Positions 56,408-64,000 of a stretch of DNA of 64,000 nt are shown here, in pieces. Numbering within the stretch: the stretch's first letter is position 1; each line of letters starts with the position of its first letter. Both the position numbers and the translations under genes were made by a program. Source of the stretch: Candidatus Desulfovibrio gallistercoris (GTDB lineage Bacteria > Desulfobacterota > Desulfovibrionia > Desulfovibrionales > Desulfovibrionaceae); contig DWYJ01000006.1 in the NCBI GenBank assembly GCA_019118745.1, positions 1 through 64,000 of the forward strand. The letters run 5' to 3'. A model generated the notes under the pieces. The model was not told the DNA's origin, did not search any database, and saw only the letters and a program-made list of their open reading frames with translations.

Positions 56408-56746
56408 ATGGGAGAACATTTTCTGGATGTGAAGGAAGCCCTGCCCCGCGTGGGCGGCAACGAGACCCTCTACCGCAAGCTGCTGGGCACCTTCATGGAA
56501 GATGAACGGGAGACCGCCGTCCAGGTGGAAGGGGCCCTGCGCAACGATGACCGTGATACCGCCTGGAAGCTGGTGCACAACCTCAAGGGCGCGGCGGCCA
56601 ACCTGGGCGCGAAGCCGCTGGCTTCGGCGGCCTTCGAGCTGGAGATGGCCATCCGCGCCGGGGCCGACACCGCCGCGCTGCTGGGACGGTTCAGCCGCAC
56701 GCTGACCGACACGCTGGTGGCTATGGCGACCTACCGCTCGGCCTGA
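56408..56746 (+). CDS. Hpt domain phosphotransfer protein
   Basis: A 112-residue single-domain protein. The phosphorylatable His is in KLVHNLKGAAANLGA (about residue 57), the classic Hpt pattern, preceded by a helix with LYRKLLGTFMEDE and followed by ASAAFELEMAIRAG. It would relay phosphate between a hybrid kinase and a response regulator. No kinase or regulator gene is adjacent, so it is an orphan Hpt. Confidence 0.92.
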   Translation: MGEHFLDVKEALPRVGGNETLYRKLLGTFMEDERETAVQVEGALRNDDRDTAWKLVHNLKGAAANLGAKPLASAAFELEMAIRAGADTAALLGRFSRTLTDTLVAMATYRSA

Positions 56747-56824
56747 GAAAGCGGGGCTTTTCCTTCACGGCGTTTTGGGATATACTGTCCCTCTGCCAAT
56801 TTTTTATCCTGCATCGGGGGTTCT

Positions 56825-57958
56825 ATGAACATCTGGAAACGCATTCTGGCCGGCGGGGCATTGTGCGCCGTGGCCCTGGGTCTTGCCGCCCCGGCTTTCG
56901 CCGAGACCATCAGGCTGGGCCTCATGTGTCCGCTGACGGGCAAATGGGCCTCCGAAGGGCAGGACATGAAGAACATCGTCAGCCTGCTGGTGGATGAGAC
57001 CAACGCCGCCGGCGGCATCAACGGCAAGAAGGTCGAGCTCGTGGTGGAAGACGACGCCGGCGATCCGCGCACGGCGGCGCTGGCGGCCCAGAAGCTTGCC
57101 GGGGCCGGCGTGGTCGCCGTCATCGGCACCTACGGCTCCGCCGTGACGGAAGCCAGCCAGAACATCATCGCCGAGGCCGGCCTCGTGCATGTGGGGACGG
57201 GCTCCACCAGCATCCGCCTCACCGAAAAGGGCCTGCCGCTCTTTTTCCGCACCTGCCCGCGCGATGACGCGCAGGGAGCGGCGGCCGCGGAGGCCATCGT
57301 CAAGGGCGGCTTCAAGAAGGTCGCCCTGCTGCACGACAAGTCCTCCTACGCCAAGGGCCTGGCCGACGAAAGCCGCAAGGCGCTGGAAAAGGCCGGCGTG
57401 GAGATCGTCTTTTACGACGCTCTGACGCCCGGTGAGCGCGATTACACGGCCATCCTCACCAAGCTCAAGTCCGCCACGCCCGACGTGGTCTTCTTCACCG
57501 GCTACTATCCCGAGACCGGCATGCTGCTGCGTCAGAAGAAGGAAATGGGCTGGGACGTGCCCATGATGGGCGGCGATGCCGCCAACCATCAGGACCTCGT
57601 GAAGATCGCCGGTGCGGATGCCGCCAAGGGGTATTTCTTCATCAGCCCGCCCCTGCCGCAGGACATGGACACGCAGGAGGCCCGGCATTTCCTTGAAGCC
57701 TACAAGGCGCGCTATCAGAGCGTCCCGGTCTCCGTCTGGGCCGTGGTGGCCGGCGATGCCTACAAGGTCATCGAGGCCGCCCTTGCCGCCGGCAAGACCG
57801 ACCCCGAAGACATGGCCCAGTGGCTCAAGCAGCTCAAGGACATGCCCGGCCTGACCGGCAAGCTCGGCTTTGACGAGAAGGGTGACCGCGTGGGCGAGTT
57901 CTACCGCTCCTACATGGTGGACGAGCAGGGGAAGTTCATCCTTCTGCCGCAGAAGTAA
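56825..57958 (+). CDS. livK: Branched-chain amino-acid ABC transporter, periplasmic binding protein
   Basis: A 377-residue protein with a Sec signal peptide (MNIWKRILAGGALCAVALGL then AAPAFAE). The mature part is a type I periplasmic fold: TIRLGLMCPLTGKWASEGQD, INGKKVELVVEDDAGDPRTA, VAVIGTYGSAVTEASQNI. It binds Leu/Ile/Val or a related amino acid and delivers it to the LivHM permease. It is first of five genes; a 103-bp gap separates it from livH. Confidence 0.93.
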   Translation: MNIWKRILAGGALCAVALGLAAPAFAETIRLGLMCPLTGKWASEGQDMKNIVSLLVDETNAAGGINGKKVELVVEDDAGDPRTAALAAQKLAGAGVVAVIGTYGSAVTEASQNIIAEAGLVHVGTGSTSIRLTEKGLPLFFRTCPRDDAQGAAAAEAIVKGGFKKVALLHDKSSYAKGLADESRKALEKAGVEIVFYDALTPGERDYTAILTKLKSATPDVVFFTGYYPETGMLLRQKKEMGWDVPMMGGDAANHQDLVKIAGADAAKGYFFISPPLPQDMDTQEARHFLEAYKARYQSVPVSVWAVVAGDAYKVIEAALAAGKTDPEDMAQWLKQLKDMPGLTGKLGFDEKGDRVGEFYRSYMVDEQGKFILLPQK

Positions 57959-58061
57959 CAGGGCAGCGCCGCTGTCCCTGACCGTCATCATCATATCTGC
58001 AAAAAAGCGCCGCGTGCCCGGAACCGTTCTGCGGTGACGGGCCGCGGCGCACAAGTGCCCT

Positions 58062-58967
58062 ATGGAACAATTTTTTCAGCAACTTCTCAACGGACTCGCC
58101 GTCGGCGGCATCTACGCCCTGGTCGCGCTCGGGTACACCATGGTCTATGGCGTGCTCAAGCTCATCAACTTCGCGCACGGCGATCTGTTCACCATCGGCG
58201 CTTACCTCGGCCTGACCCTGCTTGTGAGCTGCAACCTTTCCGGGCTCCTGGGTCCCGCCGCCGCCGTCCTCGCCGTGTTCGTCATGGTGGCGTTGCTGGT
58301 GGCCGTTCTGGGCTGCCTGCTCGAACGCACCGCCTACCGCCCCCTGCGCAAGGCCAACCGGCTCTCCGCCGTGGTCTCGGCACTGGGGGCCTCCATCTTT
58401 TTCCAGAATGCGGTCATGCTCATCTACGGGGCCCGCTTCTACGTCTATCCCGACTATCTGCGCCCTGACTTCACGGTGAGCCTGTTCGGCATGGCCGTGC
58501 CCGGCGTGCGCCTGATGGTCATCGCCGCCAGCGTCCTGCTCATGCTGGCGCTCTGGGCCTTCATCCAGCGCACCCGCACCGGCGCGGCCATCCGGGCCGT
58601 GGCCATCGACCAGGGAGCGGCCCGCCTCATGGGCATCAACGTCAACCGCGTCATCTCGCTGGTCTTCTTCATCGGCCCCGGTCTGGGGGGCGCGGCCGGA
58701 CTCATGGTCGGCATCTATTACGGGCAGATCGACTTCACCATGGGCTGGAGCTATGGCCTCAAGGCCTTCACCGCCGCCATCCTGGGCGGCATCGGCAATA
58801 TCCCCGGCGCCATGCTGGGCGGCCTGCTGCTCGGCGTCATCGAGGCGCTGGCCGCGGGCTACATCGCCATAGCCTGGAAGGACGCCATCGCCTTCCTGGT
58901 GCTCATCCTCATCCTCATCATCCGGCCCACCGGGATCCTGGGCGAACGCACGGCGGACAAACTATGA
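58062..58967 (+). CDS. livH: Branched-chain amino-acid ABC transporter permease LivH
   Basis: A 301-residue inner-membrane protein with about eight hydrophobic segments. Family motifs are NGLAVGGIYALVALGYTMVY, LKLINFAHGDLFTIGAYLGL, AIRAVAIDQGAARLMGINVN (the EAA-like loop that contacts the ATPase) and GLKAFTAAILGGIGNIPGAM. It overlaps livM by 4 bp. Confidence 0.95.
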   Translation: MEQFFQQLLNGLAVGGIYALVALGYTMVYGVLKLINFAHGDLFTIGAYLGLTLLVSCNLSGLLGPAAAVLAVFVMVALLVAVLGCLLERTAYRPLRKANRLSAVVSALGASIFFQNAVMLIYGARFYVYPDYLRPDFTVSLFGMAVPGVRLMVIAASVLLMLALWAFIQRTRTGAAIRAVAIDQGAARLMGINVNRVISLVFFIGPGLGGAAGLMVGIYYGQIDFTMGWSYGLKAFTAAILGGIGNIPGAMLGGLLLGVIEALAAGYIAIAWKDAIAFLVLILILIIRPTGILGERTADKL

Positions 58968-59935
58968 ACCTGCGAACCCTTGCCGGCATACTGCTTGCCC
59001 TGTGTCTGGCCCTGCTGCCGCTGGTGGCCGGGCCCTACTGGATCTCGGTCTGCGTGAACGTCGGGCTCTACGCGCTGCTGGGCCTGTCCCTCAACATCAT
59101 CCTCGGCCAGGCGGGCATCTTCCATATGGGGCATGCGGCCTTTTATGCCGTGGGCGCGTACACCACGGCCATCCTGAACACCCTCTACCAGTGGCCCATC
59201 TTTGCCGCCATGCCGCTTGCCGGGGCCGTGGCGGCGCTGGTGGCCGTGGCGGTGGCCCGCCCCATCATCCACCTGCGCGGTGATTATCTGCTCATCGTGA
59301 CCATCGGCATCGTGGAGATCGTCCGCATCGCTCTGCTCAATGACGTGGGCGGCTATACCGGCGGTTCCAACGGCATTTTCGGCATTGCCCGGCCCAATTT
59401 CTTCGGCTTCAAGATCGTCAAGACCGTCCACTTCTATTATCTGGTCTGGGGCATGGTGGCGGTGAGCATCCTGCTTTTTTACGGCCTCTGGCGCTCCCGC
59501 TACGGTCGGGCCCTCAACTACATCAAGGAAGATGATGTGGCCGCCGAAGGCTGCGGCGTGCACGTGACCAGCTACAAGCTCTCCGCCTTCGTGCTCGGCG
59601 CGTTCTGGGCAGGTATGGCCGGGACGCTCTATGCGGCGCAGATGACGACCATCACCCCGGAATCCTTCAACTTCATGGAATCCGTCATCATCTTTGCCGT
59701 GGTCATCCTCTCCGGCGGCAGCATCCTTGGCGTGCTCGTCAGCGCCTTTCTCTTCATCGGCCTGCCGGAACTGCTGCGCGAATTCTCCAATGCCCGCATG
59801 CTCATCTTCGGTTTGGCCATGATGCTGATGATGATCTGGCGGCCGCAGGGCCTGCTGCCTCCGCGTCCGCGACGCTACCAGGTGGCGGAGGACGGCGGCC
59901 GGGCTGACGGCGCGTCCGCGGGAGGTGCGGCATGA
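58964..59935 (+). CDS. livM: Branched-chain amino-acid ABC transporter permease LivM
   Basis: A 323-residue inner-membrane protein: NVGLYALLGLSLNIILGQAG, FHMGHAAFYAVGAYT, RGDYLLIVTIGIVEIVRIAL, the coupling loop RYGRALNYIKEDDVAAEGCG and FAVVILSGGSILGVLVSAF. It partners LivH to form the channel. The last 30 residues are a charged cytoplasmic tail. It overlaps livG by 4 bp. Confidence 0.95.
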   Translation: MNLRTLAGILLALCLALLPLVAGPYWISVCVNVGLYALLGLSLNIILGQAGIFHMGHAAFYAVGAYTTAILNTLYQWPIFAAMPLAGAVAALVAVAVARPIIHLRGDYLLIVTIGIVEIVRIALLNDVGGYTGGSNGIFGIARPNFFGFKIVKTVHFYYLVWGMVAVSILLFYGLWRSRYGRALNYIKEDDVAAEGCGVHVTSYKLSAFVLGAFWAGMAGTLYAAQMTTITPESFNFMESVIIFAVVILSGGSILGVLVSAFLFIGLPELLREFSNARMLIFGLAMMLMMIWRPQGLLPPRPRRYQVAEDGGRADGASAGGAA

Positions 59936-60702
59936 GCCTGCTCGAACTGCATGAAGTCAGCAAGATATTCGGCGGTCTGGTGGCGCTGAACGAGCTGTCC
60001 TTTTCCGTGGAGGAGGGCAGCGTGGTGGGGCTCATCGGCCCCAACGGCGCGGGCAAGACCACGGTCTTCAACTGCATCACCGGCAACTACCGTCCCGAAC
60101 ACGGCCGCATCACCTTTGCCGGTCGCAACGTGACAGGGCTGCGGCCGCATGCGCTGGTGGAACTGGGCATAGCCCGCACCTTCCAGAGCATCCGGCTTTT
60201 CGGGCGGCTGCCCGTGCTGGAGAACGTCCTTGCCGGGCGGCATTGCCGTCTCAAAGCCGGGCTGCTGGCCTCCATGCTCCATACGCCGGCCCAGCGCCGC
60301 GAAGAGCGCGAGGCCGTGCGCCGCTGCATGCAGGAACTGGAATTCGTGGGTCTGGCCGCCCACCATGCCGAAGAGGCGGGCAGCCTCTCCTACGGCAATC
60401 AGCGTCTGCTGGAGATCGCCCGCGCGCTGGCCTCCGACCCGCATCTGCTCATCCTGGATGAACCCGCGGGCGGCATGAACGATCAGGAGACCGTGGCGCT
60501 CATCGACCTGATCAGCGCCATCCGTGACCGCGGCATCACCGTCCTGCTCATCGAGCACGACATGCGGCTGGTCATGCGCATTTGCGAAAAGCTCGTGGTG
60601 CTCGAGAACGGCTGCCTGATCGCGCAGGGAGAGCCGGAGGTCGTCCGGTCCAATCCCGCTGTCATCGAAGCCTACCTCGGCGCGGAATCGGAGGGCTGGT
60701 AA
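59932..60702 (+). CDS. livG: Branched-chain amino-acid ABC transporter ATP-binding protein LivG
   Basis: A 256-residue ATPase: Walker A IGPNGAGKTT, signature LSYGNQRLLEIARAL, Walker B LLILDEPAGGMN and switch His in LLIEHDMRLVM. The YRPEHGRITFAGRNVTGLRP and C-terminal EAYLG ending are typical of LivG. Its TAA stop overlaps the livF ATG by one base. Confidence 0.95.
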   Translation: MSLLELHEVSKIFGGLVALNELSFSVEEGSVVGLIGPNGAGKTTVFNCITGNYRPEHGRITFAGRNVTGLRPHALVELGIARTFQSIRLFGRLPVLENVLAGRHCRLKAGLLASMLHTPAQRREEREAVRRCMQELEFVGLAAHHAEEAGSLSYGNQRLLEIARALASDPHLLILDEPAGGMNDQETVALIDLISAIRDRGITVLLIEHDMRLVMRICEKLVVLENGCLIAQGEPEVVRSNPAVIEAYLGAESEGW

Positions 60703-61412
60703 TGGCGTTGCTGGAACTGAAAGGGGTCCGTGTCCGCTACGGCAACGTGGAAGCCCTGCACGGCATAGATCTGCACGTGGAAGAAGGCGAGATCGTCACT
60801 CTGCTTGGCGCCAACGGCGCAGGCAAGAGCACGACGCTCCTGAGCATCAGCGGTCTGGTGCGCCCCAGCGCGGGCGAGATCCTTTTTGACGGCAGGTCGC
60901 TGCTGCGCATCCCCGCCCACGACGTGGTGCGGCAGGGCATCGCCCAGTCTCCCGAAGGCCGCCGGGTCTTCGGGACCATGAGCGTGCTGGAAAACCTGCG
61001 CCTCGGCGCGTTTTCCGTTCGCGACAAGGAAAAGTGCGAAAAGACGCTGGAATGGATATTCGACCTTTTCCCCCGGCTCTTCGAACGCCGCGATCAGCTG
61101 GCCGGGACGCTCTCCGGCGGCGAACAGCAGATGCTCGCCATCGGGCGCGCCCTCATGGCCCAGCCCCGTCTGCTGCTGCTCGATGAGCCCTCCCTTGGTC
61201 TCGCGCCGCTCTTCGTGCGCTCCATCTTCGAGACCGTGCGCAATATCAGCGCCAGCGGCGTGACCGTCCTCCTCGTGGAACAGAACGCCCGCGCCGCCCT
61301 CAAACTGGCTTCGCGTGGCTATGTGCTCGAAGTGGGCAACGTGGTCATGCATGATACCGCGCAAAACCTGCTGGCCGATCCCAGCGTCCGCGAAGCCTAC
61401 CTCGGCGGTTAG
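60702..61412 (+). CDS. livF: Branched-chain amino-acid ABC transporter ATP-binding protein LivF
   Basis: A 236-residue ATPase: VRVRYGNVEALHGIDL, Walker A LGANGAGKST, the LivF-typical QSPEGRRVFGTMSVLENL, signature LSGGEQQMLAIGRAL, Walker B LLLLDEPSLGLAPL and a LLVEQNARAALKLA switch region. It closes the LivKHMGF operon; a terminator follows at 61606. Confidence 0.95.
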   Translation: MALLELKGVRVRYGNVEALHGIDLHVEEGEIVTLLGANGAGKSTTLLSISGLVRPSAGEILFDGRSLLRIPAHDVVRQGIAQSPEGRRVFGTMSVLENLRLGAFSVRDKEKCEKTLEWIFDLFPRLFERRDQLAGTLSGGEQQMLAIGRALMAQPRLLLLDEPSLGLAPLFVRSIFETVRNISASGVTVLLVEQNARAALKLASRGYVLEVGNVVMHDTAQNLLADPSVREAYLGG

Positions 61413-61451
61413 CGGTTGCAGAAATGATGTGCTACTCCGCAGCAGTACCGC

Positions 61452-61600
61452 ACGAGCGTTTTGCCTTGGCAAGAGCTGAAACGCGAGGCGGCGGCACAGC
61501 GCTACCCGGTCAAAAACAAGCGTAAAAAACCGTGCTTTTGCCGCGAAACGACAGGCCGCTTGGTTTGGAACCACAAAGTGTTTCAAACTGAAAATGTTTT
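61452..61600. repeat. Dispersed palindromic repeat, family A, copy 6
   Basis: Orientation as copies 2-4: GCGTTTTGCCTTGGCAAGAG, AACGCGAGGCGGCGGCACAG, AACAAGCGTAAAAAACCG and TGCTTTTGCCGCGAAACGAC, GCTTGGTTTGGAACC and GTTTCAAACTGAAAATG. It begins about 40 bp after the livF stop. The whole gap 61413-61803 holds only this repeat and two terminators. Confidence 0.8.
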
Positions 61601-61605
61601 AAAAA

Positions 61606-61640
61606 GAGCGTTTCGCCTTACGGGGGAAACGCTCTTTTTT
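61606..61640 (+). terminator. Terminator of the liv operon
   Basis: GAGCGTTTC and GAAACGCTC arms followed by TTTTTT on the plus strand; AAAAA before it gives a weaker terminator on the other strand. Confidence 0.85.
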
Positions 61641-61734
61641 CATGCTGCCGGGAGACCATCGACCGAGGACAGGCCGGAGGGGCGCGTCAACGTGTCATCT
61701 TCCACAGTAAGAGTTTTTGCGGGAGGAAAGGGGG

Positions 61735-61786
61735 TGCGGGGGAAAGGAGGGGGCTTTTTGCAAAAAGCTCCCTCCTTTCCCCCGCA
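61735..61786. terminator. Long stem between convergent operons
   Basis: TGCGGGGGAAAGGAGGGGGC-TTTTT pairs almost perfectly (one mismatch) with AAAAAGCTCCCTCCTTTCCC-CCGCA around a two-base centre. It lies just downstream of the leftward polar amino-acid transporter operon and probably acts on transcripts from the right. Confidence 0.7.
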
Positions 61787-61803
61787 AATAGCAAATTGGA
61801 AAA

Positions 61804-62472
61804 TCAGCGTGCGCCGAAGCCCGGCACATGGAAGCGGCGTTCCAGCCAGTGCAGGAGCCAGGTGGCCAGGGTCACCATGACGAGATAGTAGGCGCCGACG
61901 ACGAGAAAGACTTCGGTATACCGGAAGGTATCCGAGGCGACTACTTTGCCTTCCCCCATGAGCTCCATGCAGGTGACGAGGTAGGCCAGCGAGCTGTACT
62001 TGATGAGGTAGATGATCTCGTTGCCGCAGCCGGGCAGGGCGCGCCGGGCGGCCTGGGGGATGACGATCCAGATGATGGTCTGGAGCGAATCCATGCCCAG
62101 AGCCTGAGCGGCCTTGATCTGCCCCTGCCGGATGGAGAGCAGCGCCCCGCGGATGTATTCCGACTGATAGGCGGAATTGCAGAGGATGAAGCTGACGAGG
62201 GAGGCTCCGTAGGGCTCGAAGTAGATGCCGATCTTGGGCAGGGCAAAGTAGATCATCATGAGCTGCACAGCCAGCGGCACGCCGCGGATGATGGCTGTGT
62301 AGGCATCGCCGAGGCGGCGCGCCCAGGGGCTGCCGAAAGCGCGGACGCAGCCCAGCAGGACGCCGCCGACGAAGCCGAACAGGCCGGCCGGTATGATAAG
62401 GGCTAGGCTGACCAGCAGGCCACGATTGAGCGCGGGCAGGAGGTCCTGAGATACAAAGGCTGCATCGAACAC
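61804..62472 (-). CDS. Polar amino-acid ABC transporter permease 2
   Basis: A 222-residue HisMQ/GlnP-type permease with about five transmembrane segments (LLVSLALIIPAGLFGFVGGV start) and the family stretches AIIRGVPLAVQLMMIYFALP, SAYQSEYIRGALLSIRQGQI, AAQALGMDSLQTIIWIVIPQ (the EAA coupling loop) and SSLAYLVTCMELMG. It pairs with the permease at 63227 and the ATPase between them for uptake of a polar amino acid such as His, Gln, Glu or Arg. Confidence 0.93.
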   Translation of the reverse strand: MFDAAFVSQDLLPALNRGLLVSLALIIPAGLFGFVGGVLLGCVRAFGSPWARRLGDAYTAIIRGVPLAVQLMMIYFALPKIGIYFEPYGASLVSFILCNSAYQSEYIRGALLSIRQGQIKAAQALGMDSLQTIIWIVIPQAARRALPGCGNEIIYLIKYSSLAYLVTCMELMGEGKVVASDTFRYTEVFLVVGAYYLVMVTLATWLLHWLERRFHVPGFGAR

Positions 62473-62474
62473 GC

Positions 62475-63224
<750 letters not shown>

Positions 63225-63226
63225 GG

Positions 63227-63919
63227 TTACCCCGCCGCCCCCATGCCGATCGTGCCGCCGGTGGAGTAGCCGGGGATGTGGACCCGGTTTTCCAGGGCGC
63301 GCAGGAGTTTCAGCACCACGAGCGTGAGAATGAAGTAGATGAGGCCCGCAAGGGCGAAAAGGGCAAGATGTTCATGGGTGCGCTGGGCTACGAATGTGGC
63401 GCGAGCCATGATCTCCTGCGTGCCAAGCACATAGCAGACGGCGGAGTCCTTGAGAAGGATGGAAAATTCATTGGCCCAGCCGGGGAGCGAAAGCCGCAGC
63501 GCCTGCGGAAGGATGATCCAGGTTATGCCGCAGCCGTCGGTCATGCCGAGGGCGCGGGCGGCTTTGAGCTGGCCCTGCGGAAGGCTCTCGATGGCGCCGC
63601 GGAAGATCTGCGACTGATAGGCCGTGCTGATGCAGCCCATGACCAGACAGGAGGCCAGGAAGGGCGGCAGGGAGAATCCCAGGCTCATGCACAGGCCATA
63701 GCTGAGGAAAAGGAGCACGAGGATGGGCACACCGCGGAAAAACCAGACGTACAGCCCGACGGCGGCGCGCACCGCCCTACCGCCATAGACCTGTCCCACG
63801 GCCAGAGGGATGCCGAGCACAAGGCCCATGCCGAGGGCCAGCGCCACAGCGCTGACGGTGGTCAGCGTTCCGCCGAGGATGAAGGGCAGGGCATCCCAGA
63901 TGACTTGCAATGAATTCAT
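63227..63919 (-). CDS. Polar amino-acid ABC transporter permease 1
   Basis: A 230-residue HisMQ-type permease: FILGGTLTTVSAVALALGMG, WFFRGVPILVLLFLSYGLCM, STAYQSQIFRGAIESLPQGQ, KAARALGMTDGCGITWIILP and LKDSAVCYVLGTQEIM. It is a clear paralogue of the permease at 61804. A hairpin at 63950 separates it from an upstream gene that probably codes for the binding protein. Confidence 0.93.
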   Translation of the reverse strand: MNSLQVIWDALPFILGGTLTTVSAVALALGMGLVLGIPLAVGQVYGGRAVRAAVGLYVWFFRGVPILVLLFLSYGLCMSLGFSLPPFLASCLVMGCISTAYQSQIFRGAIESLPQGQLKAARALGMTDGCGITWIILPQALRLSLPGWANEFSILLKDSAVCYVLGTQEIMARATFVAQRTHEHLALFALAGLIYFILTLVVLKLLRALENRVHIPGYSTGGTIGMGAAG

Positions 63920-63949
63920 GGCACACGGATGGTTGATGGGAGAGACAGG

Positions 63950-63981
63950 GGCAAGGCCGCCACGCTGGTGGCGGCCTTGCC
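63950..63981 (-). terminator. Intercistronic hairpin upstream of the permease gene
   Basis: GGCAAGGCCGCCA and its exact complement (13 bp arms, 6-base loop). On the minus strand it is followed by CCTGTCTC with no T-run, so it is more likely an mRNA-stabilising or partial-attenuation stem between binding-protein and permease genes. Confidence 0.7.
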
Positions 63982-63985
63982 GGCG

Positions 63986-64000
63986 TCAGAACAGAAAGGG
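63986..64000 (-). CDS. C-terminal end of an upstream gene, probably the cognate binding protein
   Basis: Only five codons are in the window: a frame reading PFLF then TGA at 63988-63986. In this transporter type the periplasmic binding protein gene commonly precedes the first permease and is followed by a hairpin like the one at 63950. The assignment is from context only. Confidence 0.3.
   Translation of the reverse strand, partial: PFLF

Overview
The window is high-GC bacterial chromosome. Its gene content (YitT, MEMO-type protein, a two-gene Suf operon, LivKHMGF transporter, heptose epimerase for LPS) and coding style best fit a Desulfovibrionaceae-like Gram-negative anaerobe. That assignment is inferred from content and not proven.

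Region 1 (1 to about 33,900) is a large part of a contractile-tailed (P2/Mu-like tail, lambda-like head) prophage, transcribed almost entirely on the minus strand. Reading right to left: P4-type helicase, CHC2/TOPRIM primase, ParB-methyltransferase fusion, small and large terminase, an accessory island, gpW-like protein, portal, S49 protease (frameshifted), decoration protein, major capsid, lysis cassette (lysozyme, holin-like, overlapping spanin-like pair), head-tail and tail genes, sheath, tube, tail chaperone with a likely -1 frameshift, tape measure, then X, D, V, U, gp25, J, I and fibre genes. It runs off the left edge; no integrase or repressor is visible. A Met-type tRNA gene (33925-34000) has its 3' end facing the prophage and is the likely integration site.

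The accessory island (20.8-26.2 kb) interrupts the head operon. It carries three small unknown genes behind a structured, terminator-bearing leader, a plus-strand BRCT-domain gene, a strikingly AT-rich plus-strand gene for a membrane-anchored helical-repeat protein, a BrnT/BrnA toxin-antitoxin pair with a palindromic operator, a membrane protein and a small HTH protein. This is the best candidate for an undescribed, possibly defensive, cargo system.

Region 2 (34-38.4 kb) is host: tRNA, SufB/SufC-type iron-sulfur assembly, an AT-richer methyltransferase flanked by short direct repeats, and hldD. Region 3 (38.5-46.5 kb) is a minus-strand surface-glycan cluster: nucleotidyltransferase, DegT aminotransferase, small helical protein, a 1087-residue double glycosyltransferase-methyltransferase, LegB-type dehydratase and a radical SAM protein. 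Region 4 (46.5-56.8 kb) has an HTH regulator with a palindromic operator, MEMO-type protein, aldehyde dehydrogenase, a methyltransferase broken by an in-frame TGA, pyrB-pyrC behind a pyrL-like attenuator, YitT, an amidohydrolase and an Hpt protein. Region 5 (56.8-64 kb) holds a branched-chain amino-acid ABC transporter (plus strand) convergent with a polar amino-acid ABC transporter (minus strand).

Two families of palindromic intergenic repeats (A, about 140 bp, six copies; B, about 95-205 bp, three copies) are scattered across both prophage and host DNA.
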